A stretch of DNA of 64,000 nucleotides from Mesostigma viride. Taxonomy: Eukaryota; Streptophyta; Mesostigmatophyceae; Mesostigmatales; Mesostigmataceae. Every line of letters begins with the position of its first letter. Position 1 is the stretch's first letter. Position numbers and translations under genes: made by a program. Positions 19,583 through 30,290 of the stretch are shown one piece after another. The stretch lies in the NCBI GenBank assembly GCA_009746045.1, contig RPFO01000132.1, positions 1,506,590 through 1,570,589 of the forward strand, read 5' to 3'. Below the pieces are notes generated by a model, which saw only the letters and a program-made list of their open reading frames with translations, had not been told where the DNA came from and did not search any database.

Positions 19583-20205
19583 CCTCGCTCTCGTTTCCTT
19601 TCCGACAGCCCCCCCACCTGCCGAACTTTTGGCCGTGCCTTCGGCTCGGCCATTTTTCGTTGCGCAGGTGTCGTTGGTGGCAGCGCCGCCGCCTCCTCGT
19701 CCGCCGCGAGATCTGCCACAGCCAGCAGTTTTGTCACCAACGCTTTGTTTGGGTCACGTGCGTCCAACACGTCGGCAATGTCAACGTGATCGGCCAGCAA
19801 CTGCACGACAGACTTCAGCTGGCTCGAGCTCCACGAGCTGGCGTCCGTCACCCAGTCATCGGCACCGAAGACCTGCTCGACTGCCCCCACAGCCTCTGCG
19901 GGGCTGGTGCACTTGACGAGCAGAGTGGCGAGCTGTTTCTTTTTGGCGCATGACTGGCGGCAGCAGCCCGCGGTGTGGGCGTCTCGTCCTCCCCACGCGC
20001 TGCCTGCCTTGCTGTAGCCTTGCGCCCCTTCGGCATTGCTGCTCAGGGCCCAAAATGGCTCCGACAGTAAAGGTTCGTCAAACCAGAGGTTCGTTTCCCC
20101 TGGCTTGCTGTCGCCGCCCTTGTGAAAAGAAAAGAGGCCGACCTTAGCTAGGTGGGTTTGTTTTTTTCCTTCGTGCGTGTCATGCGGCCTTGGCCTGGAC
20201 GGCAT
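19552..20205 (-). pseudogene. PAT-like element gag-like ORF, first part
   Basis: The 217-residue frame has its ATG inside the A1 repeat, so its first 30 residues are repeat-encoded; a variant is partly preserved at 50879-51124. It has a Cys-Cys-Arg-Gln-Ser-Cys patch around residue 80 and helical sequence after that, but no standard zinc knuckle. Gag identity is inferred from its place as the first ORF of the element. Confidence 0.5.
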
Positions 20206-20545
20206 TTTTTGCCACGCAAATGTTGCGTCTGAACAAATGACGCAATGTGGCGTTCTAATTGCTTACGTAAGGCTGCCGGGGCTATTAGGTCACATATTGT
20301 GTGAGAGAAAGAATCTAGATCTAGTTAATCACTACGCCATTCACAAAGCAACCTAGACAGTGGCAGGTTTATATCTCAACGGAGCTCCTGCCACCTGGCC
20401 AAGAAAAACTGGCCAAAGCTTTGGCCACGGCCGATCCGGATCAGGCCGCACCGGGCTCGAAAGGTATGTCACGTGAACCCAATAACCTAGCTATAGCGGC
20501 TACCCTTCCATCTCACTATGAAACTATGTTCAGAGAACCACGATT
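20124..20545 (-). repeat. PAT element split repeat A1 (5' terminus)
   Basis: It matches A2 (5394-5826), ending in cagagaaccacgatt, and forms the 5' boundary on the - strand. It contains the gag start codon. Confidence 0.85.
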
Positions 20546-22105
20546 AAGATCACTAAGCTCCCAAGAAGGCCAGCATTTGATTAGTACAATTAGTGGAGCC
20601 CCGCCAAAAATGCAGCGTTTGCAGTGGCCTTAAGGTTTCTCAGTCCGCATGCGGAAGCAAGAAGCCTCCACCCAATTACCCCCCTCTGTCGCCAACCCCA
20701 TCACACAGATTAATCTCGTGACCACCATGTGCAAACGAGCGTGTCGCAACATCTTAAACGGCGACGCAGCCCGCGCTAGGCTTTGATAACCCCCGCAGGG
20801 GCCTGCTGGTTACCATGCGACACAAGCCGGTGACCACCCCAAAAGCAAGGCCCCCAAAAGGAACCAGCATTCCGCAATTCCGGAATTATCCAAAAAGGAA
20901 AGAGGATTTACGACACCATAATAGACTGAGCCGCGCAGCAGGTGCTGAGACGAACAAAGGAACGACAAAGGTCTGGCGTTGCCGCGCCTTCCTAAAACGC
21001 CCTCCCCGACTCAAGACTCTCAATAGGGAATAATTTTTAGCTTCGGAGCGCAGCCCTTGCGCGGCTCCTGTAGTCCCCAACCGCCCCTTCTCGGCAGGGG
21101 CAACTGGACAACGGACCTGCCGCCACAAAAAATAATTCATGAAAACACGCCGTCTCTGACAGGAACCTGGGCCGTGAACTTTATTAGGGTCCAGGCCACG
21201 TCACACTCACCATCGCAAGGTGGCAAGCCTGCAATGTGACACTAGAGCTGTTTTAGAAACTTATGAACAGCTCCGCTGAAGCTGGTAAAACCGCCAAAGT
21301 AGCGCCCCATCCTTCGCCCATGTCAAAAAGACCCGCAGCCGGGGGAAACGACATGGGGGTTAACTTAAATTTTCTTTCCGCTTTACGACCAACTCTGCTA
21401 TGCTTGGTCGAACAACTTAGCGGCTGTGCCACCATCTGCCTCGGCTACAAGACAGATGCAACCCGCGCTAGGATGTGCAATTTTGCACAAGAGGCCATTG
21501 TGAAAGAAACAATTGCAGATCATTGCCAGCCTAGCTTGCGTAAGGCATGGTCCGCCGGCACACAAGTTGACATCATCCTAAATGAATTAACACCGGCATG
21601 CGTCACGCGCCGGCCTGAACAGTACTGGACGCCACTACAAAGAAGATGGCCACGCACCCCCAAGCTAGTGCGTTAACCACACGGGTAGTCGTACAAGGTT
21701 CTCAAAACTGACAGACATAATTCTCGCCCATCGACCCCTTGGGCTGGTCCGAGTCCACTATACAGTAATTAATCACGACTCACTAAAAAATCAGTCTGTC
21801 AAAGATGCTTGAAGCAACCAGCCGACCCTACAGGTCCCTAGCTAATCACAGCTGGTGCAAACAATTACGAATCATTGCAAGCAAGTTGTATAAAACCTAC
21901 TATAATTTTTTTTTCAGACCACTAATTAATAGCCACCGACCCTTATAAACAACCGGGTCATTCAAGGAAAATTCAGGCGAGCATGAAACCCTTTGTACAT
22001 AGCCAATTAGTCAGCCCATGTCGGAGACAGCCTTCAGCATGCAGGCCAAGGCATAGCGGCCCCATCTTTCCCGCATGCGTTAATTAAACCATATTCAGAG
22101 AAACC
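20546..22105. repeat. Right flanking repeat (X-U-Y), no gene recognised
   Basis: X (20546-20655) and Y (about 21507-22100) match the left flank at 4500-5229. The middle (about 20656-21506) is absent there. Open frames at 20815-21033 and 21263-21676 show no domain and are not conserved between the two flanks. It may be a remnant of another recombinase-type element. Confidence 0.65.
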
Positions 22106-22259
22106 CGACTACTTATGTGACGCGCGAGGCGCCCATTTCCCTGAAGACCACGATGCAAGTTGCAATTTTTGGTGTAATTAGTGTGTTTTCTGTGAGAGGG
22201 GTGGTCTAATTACCCAACTACCGTTTTGTTCGCATGCTCTTTGCTCACCACGCATGCAG

Positions 22260-22352
22260 GATGCGCAACGCAAAGCGCATCAGAAGGGCGCTCTCAGCGA
22301 GAAAAGGGTGGCCTATCTGGAGGGAATCGGCTTTAAGTGGCAGGACGAATGA
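22260..22352 (+). CDS. HA-domain protein gene, last exon
   Basis: The exon follows TGCAG (ends 22259) in phase 0. It has thirty codons plus TGA. The peptide starts Asp-Ala-Gln-Arg-Lys and has Gly-Ala-Leu-Ser-Glu-Lys-Arg and Leu-x-x-Ile-Gly-Phe-Lys-Trp, the second half of an HA repeat. It completes the repeat left open by exon 3282-3423, so I assign both to one gene across the 18.8-kb intron. A separate paralog gene is the alternative, but phase and motif fit argue against it. Confidence 0.78.
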   Translation, partial: DAQRKAHQKGALSEKRVAYLEGIGFKWQDE

Positions 22353-22560
22353 AATCCTTTTACAGCTGCCTTTTCTACTAGACATCTATGCAATTTTAGG
22401 TGTGTGACAATCATTCTTACGAATGAGGTTTGTGGGTGAACTCTGGGTATGTCCCTAAAATCCCTCAGGCTCTGGCTGGGCGAGGCCTTTCTATTCTCCC
22501 AAACCGGGCGCCGCAGATGATGAGTTCCAAGCCTATCTGTGGCCACTGGACCGTGCATGA
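22353..22560 (+). other. Probable 3' UTR of HA-domain gene
   Basis: This is sequence downstream of the stop codon. I see no clear TGTAA or AATAAA cleavage signal and no other gene. Confidence 0.35.
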
Positions 22561-22575
22561 GTCAGCCCTACTGCA

Positions 22576-22618
22576 TTAATTAATTAATTAATTGATTGAT
22601 TAATAGACTCACGACTGC
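22576..22618 (-). mobile_element. Ultra-short LINE-A insertion (43 bp) with 15-bp target duplication
   Basis: The exact duplication GTCAGCCCTACTGCA lies at 22561-22575 and 22619-22633. Between them are a TTAATTAA tail (read on the - strand as the 3' end) and the tctattaat/gtcgtgagtc stub that matches the LINE-A 3' ends at 39080 and 43104. It is a 5'-truncated product of target-primed reverse transcription. Confidence 0.85.
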
Positions 22619-22633
22619 GTCAGCCCTACTGCA

Positions 22634-22942
22634 TCCGCTGCGATTTTGCAGTGTCGAAGCTTTATTGCACTCACAGTAGTTGCTAGACTCTCCCAGTGAG
22701 CAGTTTAGTTGAACCTGTGGCCTGCCTGTCAAGGCAACGAGAGAAGGGGGGGATCCCATGCCCCCTTATTGCTGGGCATCAAACAGGGATAAACGTATAT
22801 ACCTACTCATAAAGTTGGTACCCCGTGACTCTCCCGACAGAGGCGCGTGAATGAATGAATAAATTCTTAAGAAAGACTCTGCTGCAAAAGCTCTGGATGG
22901 AGCCAAAACTCCATCGTAACTAAGCAAGCAAGTACTGGCGTG
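22634..22942. other. Intergenic, no gene seen
   Basis: No recognised coding frame, repeat terminus or RNA gene. Confidence 0.4.
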
Positions 22943-23072
22943 TATTGATTGATTGATTGATTAATTAATTAATTAATTAATTAATTAGAAACATAACTCC
23001 GTTGGGAGTACATGTAGCACATATTCCGGAGAAGGGGCATATGGCTAATTATACATTCTGGAACCGAATCCT
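22943..23072 (-). mobile_element. LINE-C 3' end fragment (inverted) with (ATTG)/(TTAA) tail
   Basis: The - strand reads ...catatgccccttctcc... ccaacggagttatgtttcta then attaattaatt. It matches the 3' end of the + strand LINE-C at about 38715-38810 in opposite orientation. It is a separate truncated copy or a rearranged end. Confidence 0.7.
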
Positions 23073-23280
23073 CCATCCGCTCACTCCTCAAGGAGGCCCT
23101 CGAGCAGCACGTGGCCCCCATGATCGCTGCAGATGTGGCGGCCCTGGGCAGCACGCTGGCTGCCGAGCTTCCCCTCCTCTCCACCATCTCCACCGCCACC
23201 TCCACCCTCCTCGCCTCCTCCACCGCCGCCACCCCCACTTCCGACGCCATCACCGCCCAGCTCCGCGACATCGACCAGCA
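23073..23280 (+). pseudogene. LINE-C ORF1, N-terminal helical part (split by T2)
   Basis: The frame encodes Ala/Leu/Thr/Ser-rich helical sequence (Glu-Ala-Leu-Glu-Gln-His ... Leu-Arg-Asp-Ile-Asp-Gln). It stops at the T2 element boundary. The frame can continue at 37699 with Glu-Asn-Ala-Ile-Ala-Ile-Glu-Val-Leu-Gln. Identity as ORF1 comes from the downstream half, which has the classic C-terminal part. Confidence 0.6.
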
Positions 23281-23332
23281 GGGGATGTGGCACCTCAAAA
23301 CCCTTAAAATTGACATATGCTAATATCACTTG

Positions 23333-24109
23333 TGTAACAAGCAAAAATGACTTTGTTGTTACATCCTTTGTTTTGTGAATGTTTGGCTTTTATTCGAGGA
23401 CTTTTGGATCAGTATTGAGAAAGTTATGAGGTTTCTAAGACGACGGTACTTGGAGCTGATACTTTGTCAGCCAACTGATAAGAACCCTCATTGGTCGTGG
23501 CCTGATCCACGTGGGGTTGTAGTTTGTTGGCTGATACTACTGATAGGAGCCCTCATTGGTCGTGGCCTGATCCACGTGGGGTTGTAGTTTGTTAGTTGGT
23601 ACTATTGAGTCTTAAATGCTCCTTTGGGACTTCAGTGCTCACGACATATTTAGGATCTCCTGGAAAGATTCTGCCAGGCTGTGTGTGGTGTTGTTCTGTT
23701 TTGTGTGACTAGGATGGATACGAAGATCTTGTATAGGATTCCATGGTTCTGATTGGTTCTCTTCAGGCTAAGGTTGGAGCAAGCTCGACAAGCACGTCGA
23801 TATCAAGGACGTGGGGTCGCCATTGTTGCTACGTTGGTTTTGATTCACCATGGTATAATAAAGCTTGGCTTTGTTGTCCATCATAAGAGCCCCTTGGCTA
23901 TAGACGTCCTTCAGTTCCACAGAGGTCGTCTATACACGAGCTTGTCTTTGTGTCTACAAGGGGTTGTGATTCCCTAAATCACGTGCTGTGGAATTTCCAT
24001 CTCAACGTTGCTCGGATACTTGAAGTTCTGCGACTCAGAAAGCAACCCAGGTAAAAGATCTTTCATATTGGACTGTGGATGATGTTGATGATCATTTTTA
24101 GTCGTTACA
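23333..24109 (+). repeat. gypsy-1 5' LTR
   Basis: 777 bp, TGTAAC...GTTACA ends. It contains a 65-bp tandem duplication (about 23465-23595), each unit carrying a CCACGTGG G-box (23507-23514 and 23572-23579). A TATAATAAA box lies at about 23854-23862. The promoter layout is inferred from motif order. Confidence 0.93.
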
Positions 24110-24110
24110 T

Positions 24111-24123
24111 TGGTATCGGAGGA
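24111..24123 (+). other. gypsy-1 primer-binding site
   Basis: TGGTATCGGAGGA starts two bases after the LTR. It resembles the TGGTATC-AGAG sequence complementary to the 3' end of initiator tRNA-Met, with one mismatch. Confidence 0.75.
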
Positions 24124-24337
24124 TCTCTACTTTGGTGTTTCTCTTGAAGTCGCAACCTTCCGGGTAGTACAACGTTGATCAGATGTCTGTCATCCGAGAA
24201 GATTCATAGAGTTGCGGAAAACTTACGGTGTTACAGACTGAGACACATCCTGATGTGACTGTCTTGCTCTGTAACACTAGAAGTCAGCCGTAACCGTTGT
24301 CTCTACTAGGCAGACGATCGCGACTCCATGTGGAAGT

Positions 24338-26088
24338 ATGAGTAGTTCGAAGACACAATCACCTTTACCCCCTACTAATCAAGGTTTGGGAGATCCGTCA
24401 TCATCTCTGGAACCCATTGCTAGGGAAGGTGCTGAGACAACTACTCGTACTCCACGGCGTCAACTTGATTTCAACCGTACTTCTATGTCTGAAGTGAGGC
24501 GGCCCTCGTTGTCCATAGGGCCCAAGTTTTCCGTCATTGCATCTGGTCTCCAACCAGGCGAGCCATCGCTGACAGGCGTGGGTCGAGGAGCGTCACTGTC
24601 GCCCAGGATTCCAAGCGCGCGAACAAGTCCTGTGCGGAGTGCATCTTCTTCATTTCTTTTCCCGCTAAATACCACGCCTGGAAGAGACGGGACCAGACTT
24701 GCAGCGGATCGCCTCTCAGCAGCTAAAATCAGATTATTACACGATGAACAACACGCAGCGATGTATAGAAAGATGGTGGAGGAGGTGGAACAGGATGTGG
24801 GAAGACTTCGTCAGAGAATTGAGGAGGAGGAGGCGGCCATGCGTGACATGGTTGCTGGATTGGGGAGAGAGGCTCCTCGGTTGGGTGACGGAAGGGTTTT
24901 ACCTAATAGTACCGCAGTTACTACGAGGAATGAGACGCAGGATAGCGATAGGCAGGATCCAGCGCAGACGACCTCGGTCACCTTCACCACCCCCGCCAGC
25001 GACGTCCCCGTGACCGTCACTATACCACCGCATCAAGGTTCCGCCCCGCCATTTCCAAAAATCGAATCCGTAGACAAGCTGTCGCTCACCAATCTAACCC
25101 ACCGCAGTTTCGATCATTTCTCTACTCGATTCCAGGATGTGTTCGCTATCCACTTTGCTAACTACGGCAAACGAGCGGAAGAACGACTTTCCCTGGACAT
25201 CCAGAAGAAGATGGTTCGACAGCGAATGAGCGACAGTGCAGCCGACAGGTTTGATGAGTTTTTACGATCCTCGGCAGGTAATACTTGCAAGGATTTGCCA
25301 TCTCTCATGCTTTCATTTCGACGTTTTCTCCTTCCCCAGGACCAGCTCCGTCTGGACCGGGACGCGTTGGCCAACTGTACTCAGTCTGGCCTGACACTAC
25401 CACAATACGTAGAGACGTTTACCAACCTGAGGGCCAAAATCCCCCAGTGCTCTGATTCTGAAGCTCTTCACAGGTTTCTGCATGGGCTTCCCCTCAAGTC
25501 AGGGTGGATATTGACAAGCATTTCTCCCCTTTCGACTATGTCGAGTGGAAGTGGGATACTGTGCTGTCTTATGCCCTCACGCTGTGCCGTGTCCCTGACT
25601 TTTCCCTCAAGTGGGAGCCTGCTGCAGGCAACCAGGCGCCTGCTGTTAAGAAGCCCCTGAACCAGCTGAACGCTGTGATGGAGGAGCTCAGTGCCATGGA
25701 GCAGTCCAAAGGAGCCTGTTTCACGTGTGGCCAGCTGGGACACTTTGCACGGGATTGCCCCAAGCGAGACCAGTTCCCAAGCGACACCAAGGGTCCTCAG
25801 GGGGTTCTTCCATTCACCAGACCACCCATCTTCCCTCCTGGGGTGAGCCAGAGCGACCACAGGGCACAGCCTGGGTTTAGACCCAACTTCCAGGCTTCGG
25901 GCAAGGGACCATTCCAGCCCAAGGGATTCAACAGGCAAGACAGGCGTCGGATGGTCAACGCCCTGTGGCACCTCCTAGCAGAGGAGGAGGAGGGAGAAGG
26001 GGAGGCAGACGGCATAGAGGATCAGCAGGTGCAGCCTTCAGTGGGGAGCTCGTCTTCAGATCATCCTCCTGAGCTGCCAAAAAACTAG
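24338..26088 (+). pseudogene. gypsy-1 gag (one frameshift near 25500)
   Basis: The ATG at 24338 opens a Ser/Pro/Thr-rich N-terminus, then a coiled coil (about residues 125-170), then the capsid-like retrotransposon gag domain. At about 25495-25505 (Leu-Pro-Leu-Lys-Ser) the frame shifts: the sensible continuation is in the frame from 25504, ending TAG 26086-26088. That part has the zinc knuckle Cys-Phe-Thr-Cys-Gly-Gln-Leu-Gly-His-Phe-Ala-Arg-Asp-Cys and an acidic tail. Gag forms the particle and the knuckle binds RNA. Without the break the protein would be about 580 residues. Confidence 0.88.
26079..26085 (+). promoter_or_regulatory. -1 frameshift slippery heptamer A-AAA-AAC
   Basis: In the gag frame the codons read CCA AAA AAC TAG, giving a canonical X-XXY-YYZ heptamer directly before the gag stop. 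A -1 shift continues straight into the protease-RT frame (CTA GTG GAG CCC). GC-rich sequence follows within 10 bases and could pair. Confidence 0.75.
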
Positions 26089-28520
26089 TGGAGCCCCCAG
26101 GACTACGTCCAGCGGTGGAGTTAACTGGTTTGCCTGCTGTGCATGTCCGTCCTGTGAACAACTTGTCTGCCTCTGATTCCACCACCCCATTGGGCCCTCC
26201 TATTCCCAGTCAACTCTTGAAGTTCCAGGCTAGGCTGTTGAACGTGCCAGTCCCTTTGGCTCAGCCTTTATGTCTCTTCATGATTGACTCAGGTGCAGGA
26301 AGTAACTACATTTCCACTTCCTTGGTGCAGGAGCTGCATCTACCAGTGCTCCCCCACCCTGTGCCTGTTAAGGTCCAATATTCTGATGGTAGGCAGAGTA
26401 ACTCACCTGGCTACGTGCAACTGCTTTTTCAAGTGTGCTCACGTCAAACCTTGTCTGTCACAGCAGATGTCATTCCACTCACTGCTGCTGATGTGATTCT
26501 GGGGATGCCATGGTTGGAGTCTGCTAATCCTGCCATCTTGTGGTCTGAGAAGGTGGTGCAGTTTCAGGATGGGTCAGTGTGGGACGCCACCACAGTGATT
26601 AAGGGGGGAGAAAGACCAGTCACAGAGTGCTGTTCTACTAATGAGGCTGTCAATGATGGGAGAGGGGTTGCAGGTGCCAAGGAGGACGTCAAGGTGCCTT
26701 CACTGGAAGAGAAACGTGCTGCATTACTTAAGCACGTATGGTCTGCCAATCACACCTTGTCTTACCTGGCTACTTACCCAGTGGAACACGTCTTTCTCTT
26801 ACAGTTGGTTCCTAACTCACCCTCTGATGAGACTCATGGCCACACGGTGAATGCTGTGAACCCAGTACCAGCTGTCACAGAGGAGGAGCAGAAGCTGCAT
26901 GATGCCCTTTTGGACAGGTTTGCTGCCATTTTTGAGGACAAAATGCCACAGTACCCTCCTGAAGGGCCAATCACTCATGTCATCAAGCTTGTGGATGGTG
27001 CCAGGCCTCCCTTTGTTCCCATGTACAGGATGGGGCCAGCTGAGATGGCAGAGCTGAAGGTGATCTTGACAGGCCTGTTGGAAGCTGGACTCATTCTTCC
27101 TGCCAATAGTCCTTTCAGCTCTGGGTGTTTGCTTGTCCCCAAGCATGATGGTGGATGGCGGTTGTGCATTGATCTGAGAGGCCTGAACAAGGTCACAGTG
27201 AAGTCCAAGTATCCCTTGCCACGGATTGATGAGCTGCTAGAGAGGACAGCTGGATCATCTTACTTCACCAAGTTTGACCTTAGACACGCGTTCTGGCAGA
27301 TCAGGATAGCTACTGAGGACATTCCAAAAACTGCATTCTCCACACCCTGGGGTCAGTTCCAGTGGACTGTGATGCCCATGGGGGCCTCCAACAGCCCAGC
27401 TACTATGCAGATGTTTGTGAATGCTATCTTTGGCCATCTGACAGGGAACTCTCTGCCTCAGATCTCCCCTGATCTCAGGAATCCCAGGTTCAAAGACATT
27501 GCCCACCTGTGTGACCCTGCAAGACCCGTGTTCAGGACCTGCGTGGTGGCCTACATGGACGACATCCTGGTGCACTCAAAGACGTTCAAGGAGCATCTGG
27601 AGAACGTGGAGGAGGTCCTGAAGGTCATCCAGCACTACCACTTGTCTGTCAAGAGGTCTAAGGTGGAGTGGGGGCATGAAGTGGGGTTCCTAGGGTACAA
27701 GTTGAGTTCCTTGGGTATGACACCTGACAATGCTAAGATTGCTGCCATCCTTGAGTGGCCTGTGTTGCAGTCTGCACATGATGTCAAGTCCTTCCTGGGC
27801 ATGGTGGGGTGGTACAGGCGTTTTATCCCTGACATGGCTGCCATCTCCACCCCCTTGCTTGAGTTAATCAAGAAGGATGTTCAGTTTGAGTGGACAGATA
27901 GGTGTCAGCAGGCCTTTGACCTGTTGAAGCAGAAGCTCACATCCACCCCTGTGCTAGTGGGTCCCAATCCAGATCTACCTTATCAGGTTAGGTCAGATGC
28001 CTCTCAAGGCGCCATAGGTGCTGTGCTGATGCAAGACCATGGCTATGGACCACAGCCAGTGGAGTACATGTCTAAAACCATGAGCTCAGCTGAACGTAAC
28101 TACCCTGTACACGAGCAGGAGTTGCTGGGTTTAGTGGTAGCATGTCACAAGTGGGAGCATCTGTTGAAGGGAGCTCAGTTTTCTGTGGCTAGCAGTGCTA
28201 CAGATGGGCTAGGGCAAGAGTCTATCACCCTGATGACTGACCACAGGCCCTTGGTGCACGTGCTAGAACAGAGTAGGATGAGTAAGAGGATGGCTGGGTG
28301 GATGGAGTACCTAGGGGGATTCTATCCTTTCTCTGTGCAGTATGTCCCAGGATCACAGAATGTGGTGCCAGACGCCCTCTCTAGAAGAAGGGATCTGATG
28401 GGAGCATTTCACGAGGATCTGGATATTTGTGCTGCCATGGTTTCTGTAGTAGAGTGTGGTGCTGTCACCAGGGCACAGGCAGCTAACCAGCAAACCTCCA
28501 AGCTGAGCCACCCCCTGTAG
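26088..28520 (+). CDS. gypsy-1 pol: protease, reverse transcriptase, RNase H
   Basis: The frame is open from the gag stop, with no need of its own start if -1 frameshifting is used; the first codon here is GTG. Aspartic protease: Asp-Ser-Gly-Ala at about residue 67. RT: Phe-Asp-Leu-Arg-His-Ala-Phe-Trp at about 398 and the Tyr-Met-Asp-Asp active site at about 489. RNase H: Arg-Ser-Asp-Ala-Ser, Glu in Glu-Gln-Glu-Leu-Leu, Thr-Asp-His-Arg and the closing Pro-Asp-Ala-Leu-Ser-Arg. All catalytic residues are present. It ends at a TAG near 28518, about 200 bp before the integrase frame, which is in another phase. Confidence 0.93.
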   Translation: MEPPGLRPAVELTGLPAVHVRPVNNLSASDSTTPLGPPIPSQLLKFQARLLNVPVPLAQPLCLFMIDSGAGSNYISTSLVQELHLPVLPHPVPVKVQYSDGRQSNSPGYVQLLFQVCSRQTLSVTADVIPLTAADVILGMPWLESANPAILWSEKVVQFQDGSVWDATTVIKGGERPVTECCSTNEAVNDGRGVAGAKEDVKVPSLEEKRAALLKHVWSANHTLSYLATYPVEHVFLLQLVPNSPSDETHGHTVNAVNPVPAVTEEEQKLHDALLDRFAAIFEDKMPQYPPEGPITHVIKLVDGARPPFVPMYRMGPAEMAELKVILTGLLEAGLILPANSPFSSGCLLVPKHDGGWRLCIDLRGLNKVTVKSKYPLPRIDELLERTAGSSYFTKFDLRHAFWQIRIATEDIPKTAFSTPWGQFQWTVMPMGASNSPATMQMFVNAIFGHLTGNSLPQISPDLRNPRFKDIAHLCDPARPVFRTCVVAYMDDILVHSKTFKEHLENVEEVLKVIQHYHLSVKRSKVEWGHEVGFLGYKLSSLGMTPDNAKIAAILEWPVLQSAHDVKSFLGMVGWYRRFIPDMAAISTPLLELIKKDVQFEWTDRCQQAFDLLKQKLTSTPVLVGPNPDLPYQVRSDASQGAIGAVLMQDHGYGPQPVEYMSKTMSSAERNYPVHEQELLGLVVACHKWEHLLKGAQFSVASSATDGLGQESITLMTDHRPLVHVLEQSRMSKRMAGWMEYLGGFYPFSVQYVPGSQNVVPDALSRRRDLMGAFHEDLDICAAMVSVVECGAVTRAQAANQQTSKLSHPL

Positions 28521-30290
28521 AGGCTAGCTTTAGTCACGAGATGCTCATTGACCAGGGCTCTGTCCCAGGGTCGACAGGCGTCCAGGGTGGGGGTCAGTCA
28601 CTGCAGAGCAGTCTTAGGGAGGGTTCTGCTGGTAGCCAGCCCACTCTCACAACACAACCAAGCACAGAGAATCCTAGGAGGGGAAGGGACGGCCCAGGAA
28701 GTGGATACTGGAGCCAGGGATGCTGACCAAGTCTAGAGGATTGGCAGCTGAGATCAAGGGGAAGTCACGTACACCTGTGGCTGATGTTCTGTCATCCAAG
28801 CATCTAGTCACTAGTCACCTGCAGGAGGGTGAGGTGCTGCAGCTGCAGCCTTTAGGACCTGGCAAACAGCTAGTCCTGCCTAACCCTATGAGTATAGCCC
28901 TGCTGGACGTGATTAAGGCCTTCACTAAAACTGAGGACCTGGCCACTAAGGCCATTCAGGAAGGAAGCTTTGGTAACAGACCTGTGGAGTACTGGGAGGG
29001 AGTCCTGTATGTCCACACCCAGGATGCAGATCATGTAGTGACCAGGAAGGTCTATGTGCCAGAAATGGCCATTCCCACTGTGTTGCATTGCTTCCATGAC
29101 GACGTGACTGCGTGTCATCCTGGGTATGCTAAGCTTCTCCATGAAGTACAAGAGAGGTTTTGGTGGCCTGGCATGTTTCGTGATATCAAAGCCTATGTGG
29201 CTTCCTGTGACTCATGCCAAAGGAATAAGGTTAGGACTCAGGCAGTGCCTATCTTTCCTATGGCCATGCCTATTCCCCTTCGACCCTGGATCAGTGTGAC
29301 CATGGACTTCATTTGTGGCTTGCCTGTTTCTGATGCTGGCAATGACAGGATACTAGTGGTGATGGACAGGCTGTCTAGAATGTGCCACCTCATCCCCTGC
29401 AATGCCCATCTCACAGCTGCCCAGTGTGTAGAGTTGTTCATGAAGGAGGTGTACAGATTGCATGGCATGCCACGTGTAATCATCACTGACCAGGATCCCT
29501 TGTGGATGTCTGGGTTTTGGAAGTCCTTCTTTGACATCCTAGACACTAAGTTGGCCTTTGGAGTAGCATACAGGTGTGCCAGCACGGGGGCTGTGGAGAG
29601 GCTGAACCGTATTGTACGGGAATGCCAGAAGCACTATTGTACCCATGATAACAAGGAATGGGACAAGAAACTTCCCTTCATAGAGTTTGCCATCAACAAC
29701 TCACCCCTGGCTCCTCACCAAATGTCTCCATTTGTCATTTGCCATGGCCAGTGCCCCTTGACTCCATTTGACCTGGAGTTACCTGATAGGGATGCTGAAG
29801 GCCCCTTCAGAAGACGCCTACTAACCTCTGTCCACCAGTTGATTGCATCCTTTCAGGAAGCTCACAGTATGGTGGCTGCTCAGATGTTGCATGCACAGGA
29901 CAAGTATTTAAACAATGCTTGGCAACAGATGTTGGCTACACACACCTTTGTGGCTCCTGGTGACCTGGTGCTCTTGGAGGCTAATCGTGTGCTACCTGAA
30001 AAGGAGCAATGCAGGAAACTGCAACCCTTGTGGTTGGGACCTTACCCTGTCCTGAATACCTTCCACTATGGGACTGTAGTTCAAGTCCAGGTGCCTTCCC
30101 ACTGGAGGCTTAAGACTAACGTGTTTCACCTGGCCCAGCTCAAACTGTATAAACGCAATACCTTGCAGGGACGCCTTTCTGCTCCATTACCATTTGAGCT
30201 GGATACTGAGGGGGAGAGGATATATGAAGTGGAGCAGCTGGTGGCTCACAGAGTCAAAGGAAAGGGTAGGACCAAGCAGCTGCAGTTTAA

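Larger units (their letters stand above)
5230..20545 (-). mobile_element. PAT-like (DIRS-order) tyrosine-recombinase retrotransposon with split direct repeats
   Basis: The element lies on the - strand: A1 repeat (20124-20545), gag-like ORFs, reverse transcriptase (split), RNase H, tyrosine recombinase, then B1 (5827-5961), A2 (5394-5826) and B2 (5233-5367). The A1 / B1-A2-B2 layout is the split-direct-repeat architecture known for PAT-like members of the DIRS order, which integrate through a recombinase without target duplications. The trinucleotide ATT is present at every junction (5230-5232, 5824-5826, 20543-20545), as expected for recombination of a circular intermediate. The reverse transcriptase is interrupted by viral DNA between 8278 and 18119. 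Without that insert the element would be about 5.5 kb. Coding regions have several frame breaks, so this copy is dead. Confidence 0.85.

Noticed and set aside
21263..21676. 137-residue frame in the right flanking repeat
   Set aside because: The homologous left flank lacks its first half and keeps no equivalent frame; no domain seen.
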